64,000 nucleotides of DNA, taken from NCBI GenBank assembly GCA_003667245.1, contig RCNN01000105.1:17601-81600 (forward strand), read 5' to 3'. Source of the stretch: Heterostelium multicystogenum. Taxonomy: Eukaryota; Evosea; Eumycetozoa; Acytosteliales; Acytosteliaceae. How positions within the stretch are numbered: the stretch's first letter is position 1; each line of letters begins with the position of its first letter. Under the pieces are notes generated by a model. It saw only the letters and a list, made by a program, of their open reading frames with translations. It was not told where the DNA came from and did no database searches. The translations under genes and the position numbers were made by a program. Of the stretch, positions 1-12,398 are shown in pieces.

Positions 1-1
1 T

Positions 2-957
2 GGTAACGATCAATACCAAACCAGAGAGGGTAATGCAATTATCACAGTTACAATTTCCCAGTTCACTTCTGACTCGACTATTCTGTTTGCCGGTGAATCC
101 ATCTCTGTTCCAAATGGTGCGGTCAAACACAATGTTGAGATTGATAACTGGAATTTCGATAACAATGATAATTCACTCCAGATCATTTACAGAGCATACT
201 CACCAGTCAAATTCCAGTATAATTGTTCTGATGTACAACCAACTATTTCTCCATCAGACCCATTATTTACATCTATGACTCCTTCCTTCTTGATTGACTC
301 TCCAGTTGGTATCATGTATGCCCAGTTTCCCTAATCGTGCTTATGTTGACAAAACTGTACAATTGGTAGAGGTTTCTCCATTATCCAACCCAAGCTTCCC
401 AACTGACAGTAACACATTAAATGTTTTCTACTCCATCAGAGTTCCATACTTCGCACAATCAGCAATTATAGATCCAATCTTTGTAGCTTACAATAAGCCA
501 GACCTTATCTTCCCTAACTGTCCAACTCCAACAACAGGTAGCAACCCAACCACTGGAAATAATCCAACTACTGGAAATAATCCAACTACTGGAAATAATC
601 CAACTACTGGAAACAACCCAACTACTGGAAATAATCCAACAACTGGTACTAATCCAACCACTGGAACTAATCCAACCACTGGTAATAATCCAACAACTGG
701 AAATAATCCAACTACTGGAAATAATCCAACAACTGGTACTAATCCAACCACTGGAACCAACCCAACAACTGGAAAATAATCCAACAACTGGTACTAATCC
801 AACCACTGGAACCAACCCAACAACCGGTGACTCTACAACTACTACTGACACAACCAGTACTACAGGTGAAGGTACAACCGGACTCAATTCATCATTCAAA
901 TTAACACCATCCAGTGTCACTCTTTCATTATTGATAATCTTATCAATTATCTTTTAA
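2..957 (+). CDS. GPI-type surface protein with PTTG repeats (3' part only)
   Basis: The gene enters from the left edge, so its start is not in the window. The readable part is a beta-rich extracellular region, then about 17 copies of a five-residue unit (N/T-N-P-T-T-G), a Thr-rich linker and a hydrophobic end (LTPSSVTLSLLIILSIIF) directly before the stop at 955-957. That ending is typical of a GPI-anchor signal. The frame changes twice: near 330, in a CCC run, and near 775, where GGAAAATAAT replaces the repeat's usual GGAAATAAT. Removing one base at each point gives a continuous protein, so both look like sequence errors. I do not recognise the globular domain. A role at the cell surface or in the extracellular matrix is inferred from the architecture only. 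Confidence 0.75.
528..833 (+). repeat. 15-bp coding tandem repeat (PTTG units)
   Basis: About 17 units of a 15-bp repeat (consensus CCAACTACTGGAAATAAT and variants) encode NPTTG-N/T. Third-position variants and N/T alternation show modest divergence between units. One unit at 770-785 carries an extra A that breaks the frame. Arrays like this usually vary in length between strains. Confidence 0.9.
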
Positions 958-2556
958 AATATAATACTTTAAATCCTAAAATTAAAATCAATAAAAATTA
1001 TTTATTATAAAACAAATATAATTAAATTATATCTTTAATTAACTTAAATATCTTGTTTTTTAAATATTTTAATATAAAATCTAATTATTTAATTATAAAC
1101 TTAATACTTTTAATATATATATGCAGTGATTTTAAGTGCCAAAATGGATTATTATTTATTAATTAATTACCATATTGCCATAGATGTTCCAATAAACATG
1201 AAAAAAACAAGGTGATTACAATCATTTTCATTATAATAATGAAAAACATTCATGTCCTGAAATTTCATTTTTGGTGAATGTTGTGCTAACCCAACAAGAC
1301 ATTACAATAATGGTGGTAACATAAAGCAAAGCTAACAAACACAAAATTAATAATGGTTATATCACTAATTGTTAATGTTACAGCACGAAGTGAATGAGCT
1401 ATCCCATTAACTTTTGAAATAGACTTTCAAACACACTGTTTAATAGGCACCTGTTCACCTTCAGCACAGTTTGCCCAAAACAGAAGGAAACCCCCCATCT
1501 TATAAATGATCAATTTAATAGCCCGTAACCAAAAGAAATCAAAAGAAACTGTGCACTCTTTGATAACTGTTTTTTTCAACAAAAGGATGGCATTACATGA
1601 TGCAATCAATAATCTATATTAGTCAATACAATGTCAACAATTTTATTCATCACTATAACAATTGCAACTACAATTACTAAAGTACACTTTTTTTCCCTTC
1701 TCAGATAACAAAACAAAGCCTACTTTAGAGTAAACTATTCTTGTATTATTTGACATTTTAGTTTTGCTTGGAATGAAGTGATGATTGTGTTGGTTCGTCA
1801 GTTTCAATGAACAGAAAGCTCAATGCTGTCATTTACCGACGAATGGTGAACTTTGTTTTGATTACTTATTTTTCATTATGATGATGATGTTTACTTTTTG
1901 TTTTTTTCAAATAATAATACCGATCGGGATAAGGTTATTTCATCACCATTAATTATTCATTTGATTTCTATTATTGGAGCACAATGTTGATATTTGTTGT
2001 TGTGAAGATAGAGATCGTGTCTCATAAAAAAGAGAATACCTTTTGGTGAGTTCTCACCAATTTGGTTATAGTAAAATCGAGTTTTTACAAAAAATTCATC
2101 AGTTTTGCTAACCTAATTAACGAAATAGTATGTTTTTTCAATTAAAAAAATCAATCAAATGTTTTTTCAAAATAAGGTCTAAACCACCTTTTAAAACACT
2201 TTAATTTTTTGTACCCACCCCAATAGGCATATCTAACCTAGTGCACCTTGATTTAATAACCCCGTTTATTTTCTTGTGAATCAAAAACTATTTCACCACT
2301 TAAAAGGCAACTGTATTAGAAGCAGGGTCGCACTGCAGTGGGGTGATACTTCTGTCATGCCAATTTTTTATATCAGACGATCAGTGAGGACTTTACTGAC
2401 TTTAATTAAGTTAATTAAATTTTAAAATAAGAATTGATTGTTTTAGTCCACACACCAAGCAAAATGCAATTATAAAAAGCATCTATGGTTTAGGAAAGAT
2501 TTCTATTCAAAATCACTTAATCAATCAACTTATATATTTATATATCTTCATCAGAA
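958..2556. other. Intergenic, AT-rich, no gene seen
   Basis: About 1.6 kb between two plus-strand genes. It is mostly A/T with poly-T and poly-A runs. The short open frames here have no recognisable protein features. A TATA-like element lies near its right end. Confidence 0.7.
2471..2480 (+). promoter_or_regulatory. Putative TATA box
   Basis: TATAAAAAGC lies 77-86 bp upstream of the ATG at 2557, in an otherwise ordinary 5' region. It is called from position and sequence only. Confidence 0.4.
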
Positions 2557-3786
2557 ATGAGAGTTTTGTTATTTGTTACTTTAGTTTTATCGTTGTTAGC
2601 TTTGTCACATGCCACCAACTTGGCTGCCATTGAAGATTTCAGTAAGTGTCCTGCCAATTATGTTATGAAATGGAACAGGGTATTAATATTTTTGATTTTT
2701 GAAAAATAAAGGTGGTGTTGTTGTCGGAAATGTTGGTGATGGTGCCATCCGTGCCTATGGAATGACCCAAGGTATTAGCAGTTTCACTGTTTCTGGTTTG
2801 TCCTTGTTTGGATCAGTCGGTGAAAACTCTGCCAATGTCCAAGCCGATTTCAACTCTTTCGCTTTCTCTGGATACAACACTTGTGCCTATGCTTTGTCAT
2901 ACAACAAGATCGCTGCCAACGCTGGATCTGGATCTGGTAAGGTCGATGCTGAAGCCTTGTTCGCCACTTACTTCCCAGCCTTGATTGTTGAATACGAAGA
3001 GACCGACGGTGGTAATGGTTACCAATTCGGAAAAGATAAGCTTTTGGGTTGGTCACGTCTCAGCCAATGGGGATCATTGCTTCCAATCAACAACTGGGAG
3101 ATCAAGTCATCCAAGAAGGAGTATGACGCCACTGTCAACGGAAAGAACTACACCTTCCCAATCTTCCAAGTTAACACTACCTCACCAAACGGTATGGTAG
3201 CCTTCAGATTTGTCATCCCAGGTGCCAACGTTGAAATCGGAGATATTGCCTTGTCTGCTGAACAAACCAAGATCGACGTTCAAATCAACAACTACTACGA
3301 TCCAAGCGTCAACAAGAGAACTACTGGATGTGATCCCACCGACACCCCATTCGTCTGTGACGCCACTGGTCCATCAAATAATCCAAACTCCCGTCTCGCT
3401 TTGGTCTCATACTTCGCAACCTTATCTGCTCAAGCTAGTGTTGGAGCCTCAGGTTCAACCGGTATCAACACCAATGGTGGTGCTATCACCGCCGCTCTTG
3501 ACTGGGTCACCACCGTCACCATCAACGGAACCAAGTCCGCCACTGTCTACACCGATATCGATCTTGTCACCGAAGGTATCCACTCTCAATGGGGTAACTT
3601 TGATTTGAAGATCGGAGCCAACGGTTTGCCAACATCGATGCCAACATTTTGGTCCAATCTTTCGATGCCGTTCGTCCAGCCAACGTCATTTGGGATCCAG
3701 TCATGGGAGGTCAACCCAACTCTGCCTCAGTCATCATCCCATCCATCTCCATGATCCTTTTGGTTGTCTTTGCCTTGTTGTTCTAA
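2557..3786 (+). CDS. Secreted/GPI-type protein, probably highly expressed, family unknown
   Basis: Exon 1 is 2557-2641 and encodes a clear signal peptide (MRVLLFVTLVLSLLALSHA). A 70-bp intron (2642-2711, GTAAGT...AG) follows, and exon 2 runs to the stop at 3784-3786. The mature part is Gly/Ala/Val/Ser-rich and beta-rich, with several N-glycosylation sequons. It ends in a hydrophobic tail (SISMILLVVFALLF) like a GPI signal. C-ended codons such as AAC, TTC and ATC dominate, as in the ribosomal protein genes of this window, which suggests strong expression. The frame breaks near 3625; one missing T in the TT run there restores a smooth C terminus and gives about 386 residues. I do not recognise the family. 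The AATAAA at 3888-3893 is a likely poly(A) signal. Confidence 0.8.
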
Positions 3787-4371
3787 ATCAGGATACAAAC
3801 CCACCAACTTTAATTACAAGACCGACCGATTCACTTGTAAAACACTCCAATCCATATATTTGTAACTCTATCCAATTGATATTTCCCAATAAACTAATTT
3901 ATTGAAATAATGTATTTCTAAAGAAAAGAAATTATCAATTCAACTTTGCTCATTCACTCTTAGTAATCTTTTCTTCCCATGAGAATGAAATGTCAGGAAT
4001 GATTTAATTCTATTTTATTAGTTGAATCCATCTTTCAAGTGACAGCAGCTTAATTTCAAACATTACAGTATCATAGATTTGGAAGTATATTAATACATCA
4101 GCATGGGTTGAGGGTTATTTTAGTTGACAATCTTTAAGTTGTATTTTGGTAATCTAATTCTTTAAGTGGAATCTTTTGCACTTTAGTAATATTGAAGTGT
4201 GGTTGGTCATTTGGTCCATTCCCAAAATCATTGAATTCTCATCAGAATTTTACACTCAGCCATATTCTTGCTAAAAAAAAATATCAACCAATGAAATCGC
4301 AAAGGATATTGCATTTGATCATTTATTAGTACTCATTTTAATAACTAGTTATATATATATTCTTTTGGAGA
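3787..4371. other. Intergenic, no gene seen
   Basis: AT-rich spacer holding the 3' UTR of the preceding gene (AATAAA at 3888) and the 5' region of COMMD3. The TA-rich run TATATATATATTC lies about 20 bp before the COMMD3 start. Confidence 0.6.
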
Positions 4372-5125
4372 ATGAATTTAAGTGAAGATGTTTTAAAAGG
4401 AATAGAGACATTCTCTGATGAGAAGACTATACCAAATGATGCTTTCAAAGCAATTATAGATTGTTGCTTTAATGTTATATTAAAGAATGAAACTGAGGCT
4501 TCTTTATTTGGTAGGTTTTCGTGTTTTTATTAATACATTATTGGATAACAATTGCTAATATAAGAGTATCTATATCTTTATCTTTATGTGTAGAGAATAG
4601 TTCATTAAAGAATATCGATGCAATTGCACTTAAACAAACATATTCAGCATTCACTATATTCATTTTGGAGTCTATGAAATCAAATATCGATAATGGCTTA
4701 ATAACGTACGGATTAGTAGAATAAGAGGAATAGAATGATCATGATCGTGATGATGATACTAATGATAAACGATCATATTTTAATTTAGTAATACATTGGA
4801 GGATCATAAATTATCATCTGCTAGAATACAGTTGATCATTCAGTATTTCAATCAACATAGAGTAGCAATAAGAAAGGTGCTATCAACTACCAACTTCCAT
4901 TATCCACATATCATCGACGTCAACTGGCGTTTGGATTACTTTATGAAATCAAACTCCATCGAAAAAGTAAATACTCCAGTCTACTTTATAAATCTCACCA
5001 CTGAAAAGGAAGAAGGTGAAAGTGGAGAAGTAGAGTTTGCATGTACATTGGACCAGCTACAGGATTTAGTTTTCAAATTAAGAGATGCTCAGAAGCAGAT
5101 TGAAAGATCATCAATTAAATCATAA
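4372..5125 (+). CDS. commd3: COMM domain-containing protein 3
   Basis: Three exons, 4372-4510, 4594-4705 and 4789-5125, join to exactly 195 codons, the same length as human COMMD3. The N-terminal helical domain starts MNLSEDVLKGIETF and keeps the LKNID...LK...FILE pattern of COMMD3. The C-terminal COMM domain has the diagnostic HIIDVNWRLDY stretch and ends CTLDQLQDLVFKLRDAQKQ. COMMD3 is a subunit of the COMMD/CCDC22/CCDC93 (CCC) complex, which works with Retriever and WASH in endosomal recycling. Both introns are short and AT-rich, and all splice phases agree without any frame repair. The convergent neighbour ends at 5321. Confidence 0.93.
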
Positions 5126-5320
5126 TCTAATCATTAGATTAATAAGAACCTATCAACTATTAGCAACAACAACAACAACCACAACAACAGACCCGTTACC
5201 ACAAAGCTACACTCTCGATTAATCGATACATATATAACATTCGACATTCATCATAATTAAAAGTTAAAACATTTGTAATAATATTATATTGATTAGATGT
5301 TTGTTGATTACTTTATTTAG

Positions 5321-7278
5321 CTATTGTTGCATTAGGAATGCAAGTTTAGAATCATCTTCTATCATGATTGGATAGTAGAGGTAAGACTTTTCTTTACGCC
5401 ACCAGGTTCCTTCATCTTCAAATTTCGATTTAATAATATTACCTTGCGAATCTGTTTCTAGTGGAGGCTGTTCATCTTTCTTTTTTCTTGCTTCCTCGGT
5501 GGAATGGGTTATTTTCTGAGAATTCATAGGAAGCAATCTCACAGCGCAAGTATTTCGGAGCCTTAAGGTGGAATGGATTCTTTCTGAGCATATTGACGAC
5601 CTCTGGCTGGTTTTCTAGTAGCTTCTTACAGAAATTTTTCAAACCATTGGTTTTGGTCATACCGAAACTCTCAAATTGGGCAAACCAAAGTCTCCATTCC
5701 AATCGTGGCAAATGTCCTATAATCAAGTCAGGTCTCCTATTTAAATCGCCTGGCTTCCAATTGAATTCGTATTGCACCCATTCTCTACCATCGTGTGATC
5801 CTTTGAAAATGATTTCTCTCCTTGTTGTAGTCATAGATGCAAATAATCCATAATAATTCAACAGACCAAATCTAGATAAATATAAATATGGTCTGTATAG
5901 TCTCAAATGGATACCCAGCATTCCCCTTGTTAACTTGATAAGCTTTGTTAGATTATAAGGGGAAAGTATACTTATTTTACAGTTGAACTTACATTCGACA
6001 ATGGAATAAATGAGAAGACTAAAGTTGATATCACAATGGATAGTCCAAGTAGACCAAAAAAATGATTCATAGAGTATGCTTCCTGTTGCATCATTATTGG
6101 GAATGGTGACTCTGTTCAACATTTTATTGATGGAACTAGGTAGTTTAGAGTCATCCCAAAATGTTGCCGAAATTATAATGGAATTGAGATTAAATATTCC
6201 ATAGTTTCCACTTGCCAATATAAAACACTTGAAGTAGTATTAAATTTATTACATCTATTAAAATAGAATATAAGTATATAATATTCACTAATAAATATAA
6301 TAATTGCTTACTGAAATCAATAAAACATGGAACCATTAAAAGTACTGGTGAGATAATTTCAACAAGGAAATGATACCAACATCCAAGCTTTTTAAAGAAA
6401 GAAGGAAACTCATTGAATATGTAACTTGTCCATATGGGCATGGGTTGTGTCCAAAAGTGATAGTCTTAAAGCTGTTCCATCACTCCACGATGAATCACCA
6501 GAGGTAAACTTGCATATTCCACTTGCAAAAAACAATCTGATTGACATCCAATGGAACATCCACCAAATTGAATTGTGATAGAATGCTGAAGAATTTAAAG
6601 ACACATATGGTATGAATCTAAAAGGTGGAAGTAGAATCGACCAAAAAGTAGTATCCAATAATAAATTGTCGAATTGTAAATGAAAGAATTCACCTCCACA
6701 GTTCTTATGATTGGACAATATTAATATAACATCCTAGTTCACTTAAAATTATTAGGAAATGAACATACTTTAAAAGATAAATAATTTATAAATAATAATA
6801 CTAAAGTTGTTGTTGGACAGATATCAAAGAATAGCAGAATTGAGCAGAATAGTCCGAAATTGCATTGTCTTTTTAAAAAGGTATCTGTTATCTTTCCTAA
6901 TGGGATAAATTGATAAATTGAGGGAGAATCCCAGAAAGACTTTTTCTTTTCTAATTTCCTTTGAACATTTTCATAAATCGGGAGAACACCATTTCTTCCA
7001 AAAAGTCCCATAAGCTGGGCATTAATGGATAGAAATGAGATTAAATAGAGAGCAGCTAAACCTCGAATGAAAATCCATTGAATTTTTTGATAATGAATTT
7101 GCTCCTCAAATGGAACAAAGTATCTTCTGGTAATTGTGAATTGGATGTATGATTTTATTGCTATAAGATAGATAAATGTGAACAAAATTCGGAAAGTTTT
7201 AGCTGATTGTAAGGAATTAATAAGGATACCAAGATAATTATCTCTGTGTTTTGTTGTATTTCTACTTTTCATTTTCAT
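5321..7278 (-). CDS. Lipase maturation factor (LMF1/LMF2 family)
   Basis: A multipass ER membrane protein that in animals helps lipases fold; the lipase client here is unknown. It starts MKMKSR at 7278. Exon 1 is 7278-6769 and a 65-bp intron (6768-6704) follows. Family landmarks in order are GLFGRNGVLPI, FHLQFDNLLLDTTFW, ASGICKFTSGDSSW, YHFWTQPMPIW, SGNYGIFNL, RFGLLNYYGLFASMT, EFNWKPGDLNRRPDLI and GTWWRKEKSYLYYP near the C terminus. Three frame changes, near 6460, 6205 and 5525, are each restored by removing one base. A 57-nt GTAAGC...TAG stretch near 6255-6315 could be an in-frame intron, because the family has no equivalent segment. The protein has about 610-629 residues, within the family range. 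Confidence 0.85.
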
Positions 7279-7630
7279 TGTTGTGTTTTGGATAAAGAAT
7301 TAATATTATTTATTATTAGTTTAAAACATGATTAAAACTATTTGGAAATCATGAAATCTAAGGTTCCTTAATCTATACTTGCTGTTCAAAGAGCCTAATT
7401 TGCATTTTAAATTAAAAATAAATAAAAATTACAAATTGTATGAATGTAGGTTTCCAAAATTGGTATTTCCAGATCAAGAAAACTTTTTTTAAAAAAGGAC
7501 ATTATTAATAGTTTGTTATAGTTTAATATAATTATTATGTATTTATACAAGTAATTCTTTTGGCTGTCATTTTGAGGTTTATGATATCCTGACTAAAGTT
7601 CATGAGGTTGGAACTTGCTTGGTTGTTTTT
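7279..7630. other. Short intergenic spacer
   Basis: About 350 bp of AT-rich DNA between the LMF start and the 3' end of the inositol kinase gene, both on the minus strand. I see nothing else in it. Confidence 0.6.
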
Positions 7631-8586
7631 TTAAAGTTTCAACAATTGTTCCATTAAACTTATGAGATTTTCTAATCCAGTGATGTATCCTTCGTCGGTT
7701 TGGTTGTTGAGAGGATCTACATGTGCAAAGTCAATCATTTTTAACGAGATACCATGGTGCTCTGAAATCATGGTGACATTGTGGTGATTCTTGTGTGCTT
7801 CATTGACACGACCAAATACAAACAAAAGTGATGAGGAGTAGAAAGCCATCGATCTGTTCTTTTTGAACCACTCGAGAAGTGCTTTAATCTTTATGAGGTA
7901 TGCTTCAACTATGTCTTTGAAGAGATGGTCCTCCACCACATGAAAATAGCTTTACCAAACCCTGTTGCATGAAGTTGTCTTTTGTCAGAGCCTTGCCCCA
8001 GTCTTTATCGAATTTCAAGTGTTCACCATTAGCAGGGTTGATCAGCTTAGCACCACAGAATCTGAGACCAAGTGTAGCGGTGGTAGTTTTCGATGCTTTG
8101 GCAATCTCTAATTGTATCTTCTCTGCTGTTGCCGATGCATCATATGTTCTAGTTCCCATCTTGATATCTGCAACATTGACATGATCCTTGTCATAAGGAT
8201 AAGTTAAATCCTCAATACCCATATATTCTACAACAAAAGTACATTGTCATATTAGTTAGACAACACCATTAAACATCATTAATTTTAGAAATGCATACCA
8301 TGACTTCCGTGTCTAATAACCTTATCAAAGGCAGCCAAGTACTGTTTAAAATCTGCATTGTAAGTGGCAGATAGTTCATAGAACTCTACCTCACGCTTTC
8401 CTCTCTTACCGGTGACAGGTTTGAATACGAAACCATTGTCAGACTGTAAGAATCTAGGTATATTCTCACTTCCTGGTGTTTCTTCGGTGTGACCTGCAAT
8501 TTGTCCAGCAAATTCTTTTAAAATTGTTGTAGAAGTAGTAGTAACAGTCTTCTTAACATTAGAAGCACTAATTAGTTCACCCACAT
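7631..8586 (-). CDS. Inositol polyphosphate multikinase-like (IPK family)
   Basis: Phosphorylates soluble inositol phosphates on the route to IP6 and pyrophosphates. The order of motifs matches the plant/yeast IPK2 group: GQIAGHTEE, then FVFKPV with the ATP-site lysine, FYELS, ADIKMGTRT (the DxKxG core), TTATLGLRFCG, SSSLLFVF, and MIDFAHV with the metal-binding aspartate. A 71-bp intron is at 8298-8228. One extra T near 7945 breaks the frame; KLFHVVEDHLF is restored by its removal. The start is unclear. The ATG at 8586 is in frame only if the GGG after it is really GGGG, giving 294 residues. The alternative is an ATG at 8624 followed by a 34-nt intron, which seems too short. The first position of the PxxxDxKxG motif is Val. 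Confidence 0.85.
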
Positions 8587-9232
8587 TCTAATTCCTAACC
8601 TCTAATGTTCTTTATATTTACCATTATTATTTATTTATCTATTTTTCAACCAAAAGAGAGAATTACTATTATTATTATTATTAAACTATTAAATTGCAAT
8701 TTGCATAAAAATTTAATTAATTAAATTGACTTGAATAAAACAATGAATGGTTGGGGTGAACATCACCACATTTAAAAGATATGGGGATTTTTGAGAGCAA
8801 AATATTGTTGTTGGAGCATGCTTGTTGTGTTTTGTTTATCAACAAATCCTGTGGGTGTAGGCGAATGCATATATTTTTTAAATATTACTTTGAATAGAAT
8901 GATTGAGAACTTGTACTCTTATTACTCTTTTCCGGAATAGAAATAGATCTAGGTAATAAGAAGCAGTATTTATAGGATTATTTATAGTGGATTGAATATT
9001 CCATTATTGAGGAGCAGCAAAACCATTATAATTAATCCAATCATTACCTTTCCATCAAAGTGTCACAGAAAAATATTGAGGTCTCACTGTGACTACAGAC
9101 AACAAGTTTTAATTTGGAAAATCAAAAAAAGTTGTCTAAAGTAGTCAATAATGAACTCCTATTGACCTTTTTTTGGTTTTCCTAATTAAAACGTCTGACT
9201 CTACAAGTCATTTTCAATATTCTATTAAAACA
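8587..9232. other. Divergent intergenic region
   Basis: About 650 bp between divergent genes: the inositol kinase on minus and the SMYD4-like gene on plus. It is AT-rich with short ATT and AAT runs. I see no gene. Confidence 0.6.
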
Positions 9233-12200
9233 ATGACTAAACCAAAAAAGAAGTTATCTAACCCTATAAATCAGTATATACAACAACAACAACAACAACA
9301 GCAGCAACAACAGCAACAGCCACTCTTTCATGTACACGATACCCAACAGAGTATAGGTGATGATTTGATTGCAACACTTCAACAGCAACAAAGACATGGC
9401 CATGGACATGCTGCTCAAGCATTTGGCAACAGTCATGGTCAAGTCCAATCGAATAGCAGCAACAACTCAAAGATCAAGCACCGAAATAATCTAGCGGCAT
9501 CACTCTCGAGGACTATCAATAACTTAAAGTTGGCAAAAGACTCACAGTTGAGAAGTATGGCTTCTCAATACGATAAGGTGAGTAGCATTGCAGATAAAAT
9601 CGATATTACTGTGCCTGTCTGGGACTCGATCATGGAGTTGCGACAGCAATCGATCGATGCAACTATCAATACTACAACCGCTGCACTGATACAATCGCCA
9701 CGAGGCAACGACTCGCTTTTAAATCTTCAAGTTGCACAGCAAGGCGGTGAAGTACAGCTCAGCAAGGTGTACAAGAGTCGTGGCAATGACTTTTTCCAGA
9801 AGAAGCAATATCTCGACGCTCTCTTACTCTACACAGAAGCACTACGTCTCTACAACACAGAATCAAACAAGGATCAACAGGTGCTCAGCTCTATCTACTC
9901 CAATCGTTGTCTCTGCTTGGTGCATCTTGAGAAGTTCGAGGAGGGTGCCATTGAGGCTACTCGTGGTTTGGAGTGCAGAAACTCTGACTATCTCGTGCAT
10001 AAGCTGTTATATCGACGTGGAATATGTTATTTTTAGCTTGAAGCGCCACCACAAGGCTAGATCAGATTTCGAAGAAGCACATAGGTTAGTATCAAAGATG
10101 TCGGATCCCTCTGACATCCAGTCGATCGAGAGCTATCTAGAGAAGATCAATAAAATGAATCTCGGCGATTTGATAGACAAAGAGATGCCCGCTGAAGAAA
10201 TCCATGCTTCAATAGTCGACCAACGTATATCATTCAAATATGGATCAGATAGTATTGGACGTATTGGAGAAACAACTGAGCATATTCCATCCAATACCAT
10301 CCTCTTCCAAGAGAAAGCCTATGTATTCTGTCTAGATCGTTACTCTCACTCCTCCTATTGCCACAATTGCTTCAAAGAAATATTGGCACCAATCTAGTAT
10401 GTAATGCCGTCCATCAAACTTTGTCCACAAACTGACCCATTCTCTATAGCTGCAAGAAATGTAATCACTCACAATACTGTAGCGATGAATGTTTGAAAGA
10501 AGACTTCAATAACTTCCACGAGAAAGAATGTGGAAAAGGATTCTTATTGCTATGCTCAACAGAGAGTCTAATGGTTGTTAGAATACTTGCGAAAAAAAGC
10601 AAAAGAAAGAGCTTTGAAGCTATCAGCAAAGAATTCAGCATCGAACGTAACCGTTGTTGAAAATACTGTCGACACTCAATATATTCCACAGCCAACAGGT
10701 GAATACTATTCGCCAGAACCAGAAGTAATGATGAGCGGTAGCAACAACAACAACAATGCAGATGTCAACAGCACACCAAAACCACGTGTCATATCGAATA
10801 ATGCTTCGGACTTACTTGATAATATTCAAGACGATACAGATGGAATGAATGGTGAACCACTACAAGCTAAATCTAATATATACACACCAGGCTATGATTT
10901 GATCTATTCATTCGATCCACACTACAAGGAGCATCCTAACACCAAGCTAGCATCGATCATCTTTGATGCTTGCATGTTGGAACGCTTCTTGAACATTCAT
11001 CACAAGTCACTTGGTATCAGCAAATCTGATTACAATCTCTTAATTTTGGTTCGTCATCTCTGCCAGCTTTCAACTTACATATTCTCAATCCCCGTATTCC
11101 TTGGACAAGACGACACATGTCAGCATGGAATCCAACGTTTCATTTCAGTTAAAGTCGCCTATGCTATATTCCCAACTGCATCACTTTTAAACCATTCATG
11201 TGACAACAATACATTGCTACAGTACAAAGGAAATTCAATATTAATCAAGTTAGTAGTAGAACATAGTTTTAATACAATTCATATCTATCATCCTAACTCT
11301 ATTTATTTCAAACAGATCATTAAAAGACATAGAAAAAGGAGAAGAAGTATCTATTTCATATGGGCCACATATATATCATATGGATCTAAAAGAAAGATTG
11401 AAAGCATTGAAATCAGAGTATTTCTTTATTTGTAGATGTAAAGCATGTAATGAGTATGTTTCGTATGATCAATCAACTCAGCTCTATACTAATATGGTTA
11501 CATTCATTTCATATTAAAGGAAAGCAGGTCCAAATCCTTTGAGATGTCCAACAACGAATGGAAAATCATTTTTATGTGCTGGAACTTTGTTGGAAACAGT
11601 AAAACATTGCCAAACTAACGTCTGAAATCTATGACGATGACTATGATGATGACGATGAAATGCTGTCGTTTGATAACTATAATTGCAGAGTATTTATCTG
11701 TAGTAAATGCAGTGCGCAATTGACACCAAATGAAACAGGATTGTTGACATCCAATACTCTACTGTCCAATATACTGTTTAATACTGCCTGCAAGCAGCTA
11801 TCGAATGGAGAAATCAAAAACACAGAAGATCTCCTTGGTCGATGCTTGGATATGCGTTCAAATATATTCCATGAAAATAGCAAGAAAATTGGAGAGATAT
11901 ACGATGCATTTGCTCGACTCTATATTCAAGAAGACAATTACAAAAGATGCTGTGAAATATGCTGAGAAAGCCGTGCATAATATGTTTGTACGGCTCGGAC
12001 ACTCTCACTCAACCGAGCTTGCAAGAGAATGTGCCAAACTGGCTAATATCTACATCAATGGAGGTGAACCAATCAAGGCGATCAAAGCAATAAACACTGC
12101 CGAAGCACTTCTTGTCAAATGGAAGACTGAAGCTGGTGACGACGAGATCCTAGCCCAACTCAGAAATCATAAAAAAGTACTCGAAGCATCCAAAGTAATA

Positions 12201-12311
12201 CCTGGAACCAACAAAGTAGAGATTAATCTCACCCAACTTTGGTCACAACCCGATTTCGACTCTGATACATTCTTGCACAGGATGATACTATATCATAATA
12301 ATAAAGGTTAA
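9233..12311 (+). CDS. SMYD4-like TPR / MYND / SET protein with N-terminal polyQ
   Basis: A putative protein lysine methyltransferase. The start MTKPKKKLSNP has an A-rich context. A run of 14 glutamines broken by none but CAG/CAA mixing follows near residue 17. Next are TPR helices (KSRGNDFFQKKQYLDALLLY), a MYND zinc finger (YCHNC...YCKKC..SQYCSDEC...HEKEC), an Asn-rich insert, and a SET core with LLNHSCDNNT and GEEVSISYGP. CRCKAC, a post-SET cysteine cluster, and C-terminal helices follow. Exons: 9233-10396, 10450-11248, 11316-11453 and 11520-12311. Five frame breaks, near 10033, 10592, 11600, 11605-11615 region and 11944, reduce to single extra A or T bases in homopolymers; four are unambiguous and the total length then gives about 962 codons. 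The gene ends 87 bp from the convergent Rogdi gene. Confidence 0.85.
9281..9322 (+). repeat. CAA/CAG glutamine repeat
   Basis: An in-frame CAA/CAG run encodes polyglutamine near the N terminus of the SMYD4-like protein. Long glutamine and asparagine runs are common in dictyostelid proteins. The antisense polyleucine/valine frames opposite are shadows. Confidence 0.85.
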
Positions 12312-12398
12312 CCCTTCACTCATTCCATTCATATCCTTTTTGGAACAAGATATTTTTTATTACAATTAATGAAAATTTGCTGTATATATTAAATATTA

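Noticed and set aside
459..920. Long open frames on the minus strand opposite the PTTG repeats (153 and 99 codons, Val/Gly/Leu-rich)
   Set aside because: They exist only because the 15-bp repeat lacks stops in several frames. The plus-strand frame continues into a Thr-rich linker and GPI-type tail.
9254..9470. Polyleucine and polyvaline open frames opposite CAA/CAG runs, here and at 57957-58285
   Set aside because: Antisense reading of polyglutamine codons. No start context or protein-like flanks.
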